Shown: positions 36,161 to 47,736 of the stretch, piece by piece
Layout: the number at the start of each line of letters is the position of its first letter
Position numbering within the stretch: position 1 is the stretch's first letter
Source of the DNA: Cunninghamia lanceolata
Taxonomy: Eukaryota; Streptophyta; Pinopsida; Cupressales; Cupressaceae
Direction: 5' to 3'
Length of the DNA stretch: 64,000 nucleotides
NCBI GenBank assembly: GCA_027924645.1
Contig: BSBN01001752.1
Coordinates: forward strand, 15,801,001-15,865,000
Translations under genes and position numbers: made by a program
Notes under the pieces: generated by a model
The model's input: the letters and a program-made list of their open reading frames with translations, nothing else
The model's database searches: none
Told to the model about the DNA's origin: nothing

Positions 36161-37440
36161 GATAAGGCTGAAGAGAAAAAGAAAAAGTGTGCCCTCACCA
36201 AATGGGTTGCTCCACCCTCAGGAAGACTGAAATTAAATTTCGATGGCACGGTGAAGGGTAACTTGAGCACTTCTGGAGTGGGAGTCATTATTCTTAACTC
36301 CCATGGCAAAATAATATGGGCCCTCTCGAAGAAATTGCCTTTCAGCACTAACAATGAAGTCGAATTCTCTATCCTACTCCACGGCCTTCGGCTATGTAAG
36401 GAACAACATCTAGTTGATCTATACATCGAAGGAGATTCCCTGATATGCATTAATGCTATAATATCTAGAAGCATCTCAAATTAGAAATTGAAGTATTTGG
36501 TGGAGGCAATTTGGTAATGTTTAGATGAATTAGGCAATGTGACTATTGCCCACACCTATCGAGAAGGGAATAAAACAACTGATTTCCTTGCTAATTGGGC
36601 CTGCGTACAAGAGGAGGAAATTATCTTGGCAAAATCATGTGATCCATGGACGGACCTACCATTGGATTGACAACTGATGGAAGCATATTAGATCCTCTAA
36701 GACTTGTAGAGATTTGGTTGATTCAGGATTCCCAGTGACGACGTACTTGGCTGCAACTCTGATCAGATTTCTTTATATGGGGGCTGAAAGAAGGCTTAGC
36801 CACCATTGGACAACATGGAAATTGATTGCGACTATGTTTTCCAAAGGAGGGCAGAGACGAGCTTGGAGAGCTCTGCAGACTCTAAGAATGAGGAAGAGCC
36901 GAAAGAAGAAGGCCCGGGTGACCAGGGAGATCCGGCTAGACTGCTGGAAGAAACAAAGATTAAACAGATCAAATGACTGTTCAATGCAGCTTTAGACCAT
37001 ATTGCGGAGGCTATTTTGAAGGTGATTGATGAGAACAATCTCCCAGAGGGCCACATTCAAGATGGAATCATCGATGGAGAGTTCCTGTTAAACTGCGTTC
37101 TCATCATGGGTAGGAAGGCATGTGGGAAGATAATGACCAATGCATATGTGCGAGAGGAGATGAAGGAGGCTGTTGTGGCTGCGATCTCCACTTTTAACAA
37201 ATGCCCAACTCGGGGTTTGCTTGGAGGCGTCTTTAATGCAGTAGCAGTAAACAAGAAGAAGACCCTGACCGTCTCTGCGCAAGCACTGGTTCTCTTTTGA
37301 GAAGGAATCGAGCATGATAATATGGAGACCTTCTCCTACTTTGTAAGCCAATATGGTGACCTCCTCTCTCTAGCCCAAGTTGAACAGTCTACGGAGCTGG
37401 CTGAAGGTCTTCGTGTGTTCTGGCATGCCTAGGACTTAGA
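36161..37440 (+). pseudogene. LINE RNase H domain with a ~270-residue C-terminal extension
   Basis: RNase H: LKLNFDGT at about 36230, SGVGVIILNSHG, NNEVEFSILLHGL, YIEGDSLICINAI, HTYREGNKTTDFLANWA at about 36550-36600. The D, E, D residues expected from family alignments are present. The same frame continues past several stops into an acidic linker (36820-36970) and a region reading HIAEAILKVIDENNLPEGH, MGRKACGKIMTNAYVREE and VSQYGDLLSLAQVEQSTELA. I do not recognise this extension. It stays in one frame with few stops up to about 37440, so it probably was translated as part of ORF2. Confidence 0.72.
36557..36740 (+). repeat. right arm of the inverted duplication in the LINE
   Basis: Pairs with 35971-36155 across a ~400-bp loop containing most of the RNase H domain. 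Confidence 0.92.
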
Positions 37441-37544
37441 GCCAGCGTTTTATATGTATGCGCATACTGCTATTTATGGCAGGTTTTTGTATAATTTTTG
37501 GATATAATATAAAGGGAGCTACCCCTACTGGTAGCACTTATTTA

Positions 37545-37550
<6 letters not shown>

Positions 37551-37618
<68 letters not shown>
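37551..37618. repeat. (TA)34 microsatellite at the LINE 3' end
   Basis: 68 bp of TA dinucleotides, directly following CAAAA. Probably expanded from the LINE tail. Confidence 0.95.
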
Positions 37619-37620
<2 letters not shown>

Positions 37621-37624
37621 CCTT

Positions 37625-39480
37625 AAATGGATCCAAAGTAAAATAAAATAACTCTTAAGTAAATAAAATAAGTAAAGATTTATTTTAGTCTTTTTTAAGC
37701 AAACGAAAAAATAAGGTATTAATTTAACGATGTTAAAGAGTGCACACTTGGAGTGTGACACGAGTTAACGAGCAGACAGTGGTCACATGAAAGATGAACA
37801 CTTGCTTAAAAGAAGGCAATCCTCCATTCAATAATATGCCCATTCACGGGGCGACACATAATTATGGCTAATTATTTTAAGCCGTTTATTATGACCACAA
37901 CATTTTTCTCAAATGTTAAAGGCCAATAAATGGGTGGCAAAAGGGTCCCACTTGGCCAACTTCCCTCATTTGTTTGAGCTAGTTTTGTTTGTCAGATATC
38001 ATCTTATGCGACCACGTACTCATAAATCCCTACACTATCATAGAAATTATCTGTAACTATGTTCCCAACCTGCAATAGTCATGTTTTTTTTTGTTAAAGA
38101 AAAAATGTAATTCTAATGTCCCACAAACCTTTTGCTATTATATGGTTGCTTTATAGATGTCACTCATCTATTTCAAAGAGGTCATTTTATTTTGATGCAA
38201 ATACACATATATGGTTGATGACTCAACTTAGGACCTTACCATGTATCTTGACAATATCCCATCGTAATTAGCTTCTTATCGACCTCCTATACAAGGAGAA
38301 GTGACTTAAAAAAGGTGGATTTTTATTGAAGGTCCACTAGGGTACACATTCTCGATCGTTTGCAACTACTCTGAATATCAATTAATCTAGAGGTGAACTT
38401 ATCCTTATGTAAATACATAAAAATTTGGTAAATAATTTTATTATTTGCATAGTTCTATCTAAAACTTTTTAGGTGATTTTTTTTTTCACTTTCCTTTCTA
38501 ATCTAATGTTAAAATATAATTTTTTAATTATTAAATATTTTAATATTATTATCTTAAATCTTTTTTCATCACTCATTATAAACTTAATAAATTAGCATAG
38601 ATATCTTCAATTCATATGCCTAAAGAATACAAATATAATATATAAATATATTTAAAAACTCTTCAAAATCAAAATAAATCAATCTCAAACTTGCCCAAAG
38701 TTTGCCTTCATGTGCAAATTTTCTATTGTAATTTATCACTTCCTCTCAAGCCTACTTCATAATTGGACATTTATAAGAGTTCTTAGTTGACCATCAATAT
38801 TTAACAAATATTTATTCTAATGAATAAACTCAACTTTAACTAGGCTAGTCAAACTCAAAATCAAAAAATAAATTTATGAAGATAATTTACAAATAAATCA
38901 TTTGCTCATCAATATTTAACAAATATTTAATCTAAGGAACAAATTCAACTTCAACTATGCTAGTCATAGTTGTGCCTAATACAAATCAAACTTGGAGTCA
39001 AGGTCGAACCCTAACAACTATAGTATTCACCTCTACCTCTACTTATGTCTAAAAGCTAGATTGTGTTGAGAAACATGTTTGGGGGCTTCCTTAGAGGCAA
39101 AAGCTTCAAGACCTTGGCTTGTCTCAATAATGCATCAAGCCCTTAATCTTATGTACAAAATCAAAGACACACCATACGTACAATAATAATAATGTATCTA
39201 CAAATACTAAACATAATGCTTCATGCTACTTTCATGCAATACTTATTTCTTGCAAGTACTTTATAATGCTTCCTTGTTAATTCTTTGTAATATTGAAATT
39301 TCACTTAACATTAGATATATCCTATTGTATTAAATAATTCTATAATACTTCCAAACTAAAACAAAATAGATCTTTTGACCACAGGAATCATGAAATTACA
39401 ATTGTTCTAAACTTACACTATTTTACACTTATTACAATTGTGTTGGAGCCCTAAAAGCTTCTCCCACTTCAAAATCAATT
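37625..39480. other. AT-rich spacer
   Basis: No coding feature. A diverged tandem duplication of about 115-bp spacing is present: CATCAATATTTAACAAATAT with following text at about 38792-38851 and again at about 38907-38966. Confidence 0.55.
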
Positions 39481-39611
39481 TCCATTTTTAATATGTTTGT
39501 TTAAATTCTCCACATCGTAGGCATTTTCTATTTTCTGTACATTCAGCAAATCTTGGCGTAATTTGCTGAGTTAATTTTTGTTTTCGAAGAATTTGAGAGT
39601 AGTCACAAACA

Positions 39612-39728
39612 ATGAAAAATCCATCCACTGTGGAGAGCAATGTCTGTGAAGCAGAAGCATTGCAAGAAAGGCCGGTTGGGCATTTTACAAGCAAAGGGAC
39701 TGGGCCATTAAAATTTTCTCTATCTAAG
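39612..39728 (+). CDS. possible first exon of an unknown host gene
   Basis: A start codon at 39612 opens 39 codons (MKNPSTVESN ... LKFSLSK) that end exactly at a donor-like AAG|GTATGC. The sequence is less AT-rich than its surroundings. No confident next exon was found in the following 10 kb. The short length and lack of homology by eye make this weak. A chance frame is the alternative. Confidence 0.25.
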
Positions 39729-40170
39729 GTATGCCATCCAATGCAATCAATGTTCTTTCTTATCATAATCTTTAGCATTCAGAGTGAAACTTGTTTTCTG
39801 CTGTGCTCAAATGGTTTTTTTTCTTTTTCTTTCTTTCTTTCTTTTAATGTATTTGAAAAAAAAAAAAACCCTTTTTATTCTGAATAGGATGGGATGGTTC
39901 TTGGATGTAAAATATTTCCCTTTTTTGGTCTATTTCAGCTGGTTGTACCTTTTCTGTTAGGTAACAGAGATTTATGTAATGCCACATTCAAAATACACAA
40001 GAATGAAGGCGGGAACTTTAGGTTAAATAGGTTTTTGCACAATATAGACGGGAGTTTTTTATATTTTTTTATTTAATTTAGTTAGTTTTTCAATAAGTGT
40101 GATTGCTGTATATGGGTGAAATATGGGTCGGTATCCTTACTTTCTTGAGAAAGTTTTTATTTCCCTTCTT
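39729..40170. other. T-rich, intron-like stretch
   Basis: Contains CTTT and poly-A/T runs (39820-39872). No further support for a gene. Confidence 0.4.
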
Positions 40171-40171
40171 T

Positions 40172-40592
40172 TTGTTGTTTAGGGGTCTATTGACTGCTTT
40201 GAGGATTTCTACAATATCCTGTTCAGTTGAGACTAGGATTTATTATTCAGTGCTTCAGGATTTAACTGTATGATAGTTTTTTCATCAACGTTTCGGATCA
40301 CACTCTGTGATCCATCATTCCTCATTCTCTTCTCTGGCTCTCTTCATCCTGATGATGGATTACGGAGTGTGATCCCAAACATTGATAAAAAAAACTATCA
40401 CACAGTTAAATCCTGAAGCACTGAATGATATCACGGACTGTGGAAATCTGATGTCTATTACTGGGATTTATTGTTGAGGGGTTATTCAATGCTTTGAAGA
40501 TTTCTCAGTTGAGACCAAGAGTTGTTGTTTAGGGATTACGGTGCCTAAGGGTTTCTAATGTATCGTGTTCAGTTGAGACTAGGATTTTTGGA
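40172..40592. repeat. ~65-bp repeat, three copies, interrupted by a hairpin element
   Basis: Copies at about 40172-40240, 40467-40530 and 40524-40592 share TTTAGGG, then GATTTCTA or GGTTTCTAATGT, then GTTCAGTTGAGACTAGGATTT. The 182-bp fold-back element lies between the first and second. Confidence 0.65.
40245..40426. mobile_element. fold-back MITE (182 bp)
   Basis: The two ~75-bp arms (40245-40316 and 40353-40426) are near-perfect inverted copies, starting ATTCAGTGCTTCAGGATTTA and ending in its complement, around a ~35-bp loop. Transcribed, this would form a long hairpin. The superfamily cannot be told from the ends, and no clear target duplication is visible. Confidence 0.8.
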
Positions 40593-40599
40593 TATGTTT

Positions 40600-41284
40600 T
40601 TCTGTTATATTCCAGCACTAAGATTGTTCAACGCAATGCCTTAATTGTATGTCTGCGCTCTATTTTTGTTAATTTTATTTTCAAAACAGTCATAATAGCT
40701 GAGCTTCTTTCCAGTTGTTCTGTATTGACTTAATTTTTTTTATTATAAAGTATGGATCAGCCGCTGTAATTATGTTCTGGCAGTTTATCTTTTATTCTCT
40801 GGGATAAGTATTTCATTCAAAGTTATATTCTATTTTTCTGCATTACAAATCGGTTGAACGTTCTGAAAGGTTTTGAACAGATAAAAGTTTGGCTCATGGC
40901 AATGGTAGCAGAACTAGTTTCTTGTGAGCAGACATCATCACCGATTTCATTGATAGTTGGAAATAAAAATTTGCATTTTCAGCAGAAGAATCCATACAAA
41001 ATCTCTTAGACAGAATATAGGACACCCGTGGAACAAACAAATCCATGTTTGACAAGCTGTCCCATTTATTTTGGTTAAACTTTATGAAGGATAACCAAGT
41101 AATTCATTTTGCTAGCTTCCATTTTAAAGGGTGATCGCTAGAGTTGTAACAAATCACTTGATGAGTTTGGGATGAGGTTGACACTAGAAATGAATATTTG
41201 GAACTAATTTGTGATAGCAGTTTTGATGCTTATATGTGGGAAAACTCCTTAGTTTCTAGAACATGAAATAGTCAAGGATCATGA
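40600..41284. other. spacer
   Basis: No supported feature; T-rich with scattered short frames. Confidence 0.45.
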
Positions 41285-41292
41285 GTTTATAA

Positions 41293-42376
41293 TTATGTTA
41301 CCCCAAGTTTCTGGGACAAGGATGGCAGGGAACACATTTTGGGGATGGGGATAGCAGGGAGGCCATTTTTTAGAGGATGGCTAGGGACAGCTATTAAAAA
41401 AATAGGAAAATTTTAAAAATATAGGAAATTTCAAATATTCATATGATAATATTGATAAGGCATTCATCATATATGTTACAGAATCTTAATATATAACAAA
41501 TTAACAAATTAACAAAATTCAATTGCTTTCATTATCAATGTGCATATATATTGTATAAAAATTACAACAGAATGTCCAAAGGCTGCAAGTTTCAACTACA
41601 AAATGACAAAAACATAAAAAATATGCCACTGCCCTTAATCAACATCTACTAACATTGCATCAAAATTGGAGTCTATGTCTAGGTCACTGCCACTATGAGG
41701 GATTGTGTCATCCAATGGAACCCCAACCAATCCCTTTTGTGTCTCCTCCTCATTACCTTGTGTGGCATCTTTGGGATTAACATCCCAACATGTGGTTGGA
41801 GTCAAATGTTACTCAAGACTCTGTCGGTCTTGAAGTCACAAGGCACTATGCACAACTTCTCCAATCATTGAGAGGTAAACCTATTCCTCTTGATTGACTA
41901 TATGAAGTTGTAAGTAGGGTTGAGGGGCAGTGCCCCTTGTGGGGTCTGGGGGCAATGCGCCCCTCGCGGGGGTCTGGGGGCAACGCGCCCAGCAGGGTTG
42001 AGGGGGTCTAGGGGCAGCACCCCTAGTGGGGCCGAGGGGCAGCGCCCCTCGCCTTTGAGATCACACATCCCTCTATTTATTTTTATCAATTTTGTGTTTA
42101 AAAAATAAATTGAGACTTTTGACTGCCGGGCCATAGGGGACGACTAGCCGTCCCCGAGATGGTCGGAGGATGTCCAATCGACCCCTGGCTGTCTTGGAGA
42201 TGGCTAGCTGTCTCTTGGTGTTTCCGAACTTTTCACAAATGTCTTGGAAATGTTTCCAAAAAAATTTAAAAAAAGGGGATGATGTGGGGATGTTTTCGAC
42301 CTGTCCCATGTCTCTGAAACATCCCTTGCTGGGGACAGCCCTGGTTTGACCGGGGACGTGTCCCCAGGGTACATAG
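41293..42376. mobile_element. hAT-like non-autonomous element (1084 bp), copy 1
   Basis: Ends TTATGTTACCCC and GGGTACATAG are related inverted repeats, flanked by GTTTATAA (41285-41292) and GGTTATAA (42377-42384), a 7/8 match to an 8-bp target duplication. Internal landmarks shared with the other family members: ATTTTTTAG.GGATGGC, TTTCAAATATTCATATGA and GATAAGGCATTCATCAT near the left end, and GGGGAC/GTCCCC palindromes near the right end. An 8-bp duplication with short terminal repeats points to hAT; no transposase is encoded. Confidence 0.82.
41921..42053. repeat. GC-rich minisatellite inside hAT-like copy 1
   Basis: About four units of 30-36 bp contain hairpin words such as GGGGCAGCGCCCC and GGGGCAGCACCCCTAG. 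Open frames across it on both strands are artefacts. Confidence 0.8.
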
Positions 42377-42384
42377 GGTTATAA

Positions 42385-44410
42385 TTCAAGGACATTTCGC
42401 CAAGCTAAGCTGTTGATAGAAAATATTTCTCCATAGCATGTGGTTTTTCATTTACAAAGCAGGATTGAAAGACTATATTTTATGGTATATCAACTCTTTG
42501 AAGCCAGCTACTCTTGAACATGCCATTTAGCATGTTGAGGTACAAGTGTGAGTGAGACCCTTGAAGGAATCCACATAATTGAGTTTTAAGGATGAAGCTC
42601 ATTAGGAGATGGCTGAATGTGATTGTGTAAACACAATGGAAATAGAAGAGTAATTCCTCATAGGGAGGGATCAAGAAAAATGAAAATTTCTCCCATACTG
42701 TTGTGTTGCAAGTGAGTCTTATTTTTATTAGGCAAACTCTCTTCCTAGGTGGTAGATGTAAAGATAGTACTATAAACAACACCTAAATTTGCCATTACAA
42801 GGTTGATAGGCACAAATATTCATAGCCGTATTAGCCAAGCACTGCACATCTTTTGTTTCTTTTGGTCATGGCTTGTCAATACGACTACAATTTTTTTTTT
42901 CTGTGAATATATACCACCATTCTCCACTGAACGTAAGCATCTCACTATGAAATGGATGCCAATTTTTTTTTGGTTATATATCCATATGGTGCAAGTAACA
43001 TGATAACACCATTCAAATTTAATTCAAAAATTAAACCTAGTTGCTATATTGATATTCAAATAAATAAAATGTAAATATTCCGCTCAAAACAAATAAACTT
43101 CAATAATGCATTAAAATATCCACAATTACAACTTTAATTTTCCAATTTTTGTTGTGTCATATTATTATTCACTATGTATATATTTCACTATAATAAGCTG
43201 TTATTGATTAAACATGTATAGATGGGGCCAAGTATTAATTATAAAGAAGTACGCCACATATGTACACACTCCATTGTTGAACGTATGTGGCACTCCATGG
43301 TATACCAACACTTTTAACAAAATCTGTGTATATCGTTGCAAACTATTCAATTATAGTCAATTTATGCTATTCTTAATAGATCACCAGATCCACTGACTTC
43401 ATGTAGACATCTTTGGAAGCTATTAGAATTTTCAAAAAACTTACATTAAAATTATTACATTTGTTTGAGAAACACCAAGTGTGGCAAACCTTCCTGCCAC
43501 TACAGTGTGAGCAATTCCATTTTGTTTAACCCATACATGAAAGAATATAATATAACTCAATTTTCTTGCTAATGCTAATGAATTCAGAGCAATTTCATTA
43601 TAAAATAGCCCTCCTTCAAAATTTATTTATTAACTTTCTTGCCTTTAGAGGCTCCTTCCTTTTATTTGTGGTTCATTAACAGTGCCTTTGATAACCTTAT
43701 CTCTTACAAATTGCATTCCAATCAACTAAATCAATACCAATCTGAATACTATAGATTCAGTAACAAGTGAAGTTCAAATCAAATATGCACATTCACTCCC
43801 TTCATGTAAGTGAATTTGGGAATTTGATTGGAAGGAAAACCAAAGCTTCTATGAAATAGTTGAGATCCTTGTAAGTTTCCTTCATTTGTTAGCAAGTAAG
43901 CCCAACAATTTCTTCCACGTTAGTTTGAAAACCAATTGCATTCTCAATTAGGAAAATATGCACACGTGTCATGCACGAATCCTTATATATGCAAGGACCA
44001 ATACATGCATGATACATTTATTCCAACGTGCGATTGGATTAGTATTAGCTTACTAGACAAAACATCAATCTATAGATTTATGGGAATAGAGGCGTCAGTC
44101 ATATCGAACTCTCCTTCCATGCTCCACTTGAAGCAATACATCACCTGAGCAAATGAAAGGGCAACGTGCACCCCGGGAAAACTCTCCCTTCCTGCTCTGA
44201 ACATAACCATATGGAAAACCTCCTTTGCTTACACAACATCAAGATTTCTATCCATAAATCTCTCCCACCTCTCAGCCTAAGAGAAGCTGAAAACAGTCTT
44301 CTGACAACACAAGAACATGGTAAGTATGAAAGTCGGTTAAAACCAACCACAGTGTTGTTAATATGTCCATTATTTCAAACAAAATAAATTTATAATTAAT
44401 TTAAAAATAA
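42385..44410. other. AT-rich spacer, no supported gene
   Basis: Short frames only. A 73-codon frame at 44166-44387 contains a GTAAGT donor-like site near 44319 but has no recognised homology. Confidence 0.4.
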
Positions 44411-44478
44411 AAATAAACACTATGTTCCACCAAGTTATGTCCACTATTTCAAACAATTTAAATAAATAAAAAAAAAAA

Positions 44479-44822
44479 CTATGTTCCACCAAGTTTTTGG
44501 GATGGGGATAGGGGACAGGAGGATGCATTTCCGGGATGGATTTTTGGAGATGCCATTTTTTAGGGGATGGCAGGGGACAGCTATTAAAAAATTAGGGAAA
44601 ATATAAAAATATAGGAAATTTCAAATATTCATATGAGAATATTGAGAAGGCATTCATCATGAAAATATACATTATAGAGTCTTATTACATAACATTAGAG
44701 CTGAATTGAGATTTCAGATTAGAGTTGACACAAATTAACAAAATTTTATTGCTTTCATTGTCATTGTACATATATATTATATTCAAGTTACAATAAATGT
44801 CCAAAGGATGTGGTCCTCTATG
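44479..44822. mobile_element. hAT-like element, left part only (copy 2)
   Basis: Starts CTATGTTCCACCAAG and follows copy 1 through GGGATGGGGATAGGGGACAG, CCATTTTTTAGGGGATGG and AAGGCATTCATCAT to ATGTCCAAAGG, then breaks off. A second copy of the terminal ~15 bp plus flank occurs 60 bp upstream (about 44360-44434), a small tandem duplication of the insertion edge. Confidence 0.75.
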
Positions 44823-46129
44823 CATATATACGCATATATACGTGTTTGCAAGGATGTGATCTAGGGGTTGTGATGGGGTTTTACCAAGTTAAAGTAAAGA
44901 TTTGAACATGATAAAGGTGGTTTGTAAAATATTATTTGGGATAATAGAAATAATTACATACATTATATATTATTTAATAAATAATATTATTGTATGAATA
45001 TTTTATTATAATTAAAATATAATATCCATATTATAAATAACAATATATATAAACATATTTAATAATATAAATACAAATATTATTATTATTATCTTATATT
45101 GTAATATAAATATAAATAATATAATATAAATCATATATCATTTATTATGATATAAATGATATAATACAAAGAATACAAAATAAATAATATATTATAATGA
45201 TATAATATAAATACAAATAATATATATAAATAATAATATAAATAAACATCTTTTAACCTATCCTCTTATGATAAGGGAGTTACGAATGGTTAGAACTAGT
45301 TTTACCACAAAAGAGAATTAATATAAAGTAATAAAAATTATAAGAGGGTAAGTATGTCTTTTACCACCAAGCATAATAAGAGACGTGCCTCTTCCAACAT
45401 ATCCCTTGAAAGGGAAATAAATAAAGGTTGTGAGATAGAAGGAAAAGATCATCGAAGGAATTTTTTTTAAGAGAACACTTTTGAGTTAAATACAACTTTG
45501 ATATTGAAAATAAATAAATATAATAAAGAGTAATCGTATTTGATTTATTTAAGAGCATAGCACACATTGAGAGATTGGAGGTAAACTTGTTAGGAAGAAG
45601 TAGCATTAATACCTCAAAGGTAGATAAGACCGGCGGTGGAATGGACCATGTTACATCATACTTAGGCAATGGATAAGACCTGCGGTGGAATGGACTATGC
45701 TACATCATACAAAGGTAATAAGTAAGACCTGCGATGGAATGGGCATATGTTACATCATACAAAGGCACTTAGTAAGACCTAAGGTGGAATGGGCATGTGT
45801 TACATCATACAAAGGCACTACCCGTAGAGGATGATTCATGCAATCTAACAAGAGATAGTACCCCATCTCCACTAATGTTGGAAAATAAATAAAATTAACA
45901 TATAATAGACAACCCTAAGTATGAATCCACTTAAGGATTGGATAATTGAATTATTGATATATGTTCATATTGTAAGAAAAATTGATTACTAATGTTCTTT
46001 TTTACAAGTTAAAATTATGTGCAAGGTTAAGAAAATTTTGACTTGATAAAGGGGACATTACATATATACGCATATATACGTGTTTGCAAGGATGTGATCT
46101 AGGGGTTGTGATGGGGTTTTACCAAGTGA
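44823..46129. repeat. 67-bp direct repeat flanking a 1.2-kb insertion
   Basis: CATATATACGCATATATACG followed by TGTTTGCAAGGATGTGATCT and GGGGTTTTACCAAGT occurs at 44823-44889 and 46061-46127. Between them lies about 1.17 kb: a very AT-rich part (44940-45250, ATAATATAAATA words), then a tandem repeat, ending GGGGACATTACA like the end of an LTR. A long target duplication or a segmental duplication are both possible. Confidence 0.75.
45612..45828. repeat. ~53-bp tandem repeat, four copies
   Basis: Unit: GATAAGACCTGCGGTGGAAT, then GGAC or GGGCATATG, then TTACATCATACAAAGGCA. It lies inside the insertion bounded by the 67-bp repeats. Confidence 0.85.
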
Positions 46130-47730
46130 AAGACTTGGTTTTAAATCCTGGTGGGGTAGAACCTGTGTGTGGGTGTGTTGAGTGTGGGAGTTTGACCAAT
46201 GTAATCTTTGAAAAATGGAGGGCTCCAATATCTTGTAGCTTCTGTTAGGTCTCAAAAACGCAGGTCGTTAACTCTAAGAGGTTGCCAGGCTCTCTTGACG
46301 TTTTTGGCTAACTGACATGGGGTAGATATGGCTAAACCCCCTTCACTTCAGGCTTTGCTAGACCTAGGCGGGTAAACCTCTAATTAATAAAGCAGATAAA
46401 AAGATGATCACTACTTTAATTAGAATTAATTTAACTATTGATAATGGCATAAATTATAAAACAAATGAAAGGACAGCAAGTTAATTCTAAATGATCTAAA
46501 TTGTAATGGTAAAACAATAATGCAATCTAATTAAGTAAATCTAAAGTGAATTTGTATAAGTGATGATAAAAACACTAGACCAGTGCCTTATTGAATATAG
46601 AGTCAGTATGATCATGAAATAAATAACTGTTTGTTTGGTAAAAACTCGAACTATCTGGCATGAAAGAATAGGTATGTAACTTGTACAACCTTGCAAGGAA
46701 ATAGTTAATATTCCATACTTATATATCCAATTGATAAAATCAAATTACCTGCATTCATCTAAAAGGATTTAATCCCTCTTTGAAGGAACCTATCAGAATA
46801 ATACTGCAATTGTAACAGATTTATCAAACACTGGAGATAGAATACAAACCCTAACTATATGACTCTTCTTACAGATCCATGAAAATGTCTTCACAGTTAC
46901 TATGACAGATTTAAAGGATTTAATTTTGAAGGCAGAAACCAATTAATCTTATCATACTATAACAACAAATGTGTATAGACAACTTGAAGATATACTTGAT
47001 AACTCAAATTGAATAACAGAGAAAACTTTGAAAGGAGACAGTCATATAATTGAATAAATTAAACAGATAGTTGATACCGAAATTTGCAGCTACTGCTTCA
47101 TGTTCACATACTTGACTTCATCAGAGAATGCTTGCACATGGTCTACCAAAAATAAAATATATTAAAAGTGAACTAGCATTGCTGTTCAAATCTAATCTAT
47201 AGTATCCCCTGTTCTATTTTGTAAACTCTCTCTATTCTATCCTATATTCTATCTCTCTTATCCTATGCTTATTCTGGTCTTGGTCATCTCTTATAAAGAG
47301 CGGCATACAAGCTTCAGACTAGTTACAATAGTTGTGACGGTTGATAACCAAACAACAGTATTTGTTCTAAAACAGATCCAGGAAATTTAATACTCGTCTT
47401 TAACCACCAAATGGATAACCATTTCAGGGTCAAACAAAGCTCTTTAACTGTAATTCCGCTTAATCTCCTTCGAGGGTTTCTTCATTATTCCTAAAAAGAC
47501 GAGATAAAACACAAATTAATTTCTGATCAAATAATCAAAACAAATTTATTTAAACATATGTATTTACTTAAGTAATTACTTCCCTTATCGATATTTTATT
47601 CAGCTCCTCAAGATCCTTTCGTGGGTGTTTATATAACTTAATCCCCGCTGTGCATATCCTGCAAAAAACCCATATTTCAAATGTCAAAAGAATATCTTAA
47701 CCATTCGGATTTAATGTCGTTTTAGGGTTT
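46130..47730. other. spacer, possible minus-oriented LTR tail
   Basis: 46241 begins TGTTAGGTCTC. Read from the minus strand this would be an ...ACCTAACA LTR end. A TTTATAAGAG TATA-like word is present on the minus strand near 47290, and an ATATGGGTTTTTTGCAG acceptor-like site near 47660. This mirrors the order seen beside the first word array. No coding sequence. Confidence 0.3.
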
Positions 47731-47736
47731 CTGTGT

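Larger units (their letters stand above)
35573..37613 (+). mobile_element. 5'-truncated L1-type LINE with 11-bp target duplication
   Basis: ATATAATCCTT occurs at 35562-35572 and again at 37614-37624, after an AT-dinucleotide tail (37551-37618). Contents: the end of the RT region, the LINE cysteine/tryptophan-rich post-RT region, an RNase H domain, and a long C-terminal extension, then a 3' UTR with a small hairpin (37518-37535, GCTACC/GGTAGC). The 5' truncation, terminal simple repeat and variable-length duplication are all LINE hallmarks. Confidence 0.9.

Noticed and set aside
41898..42134. Proline/glycine-rich frames on both strands
   Set aside because: Produced by the GGGGCAGCGCCCC minisatellite inside the hAT-like element.
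46058..46255. 65-codon minus frame near the 67-bp repeat
   Set aside because: Lies across low-complexity TATACG and GTGTGTGG text; no domain.
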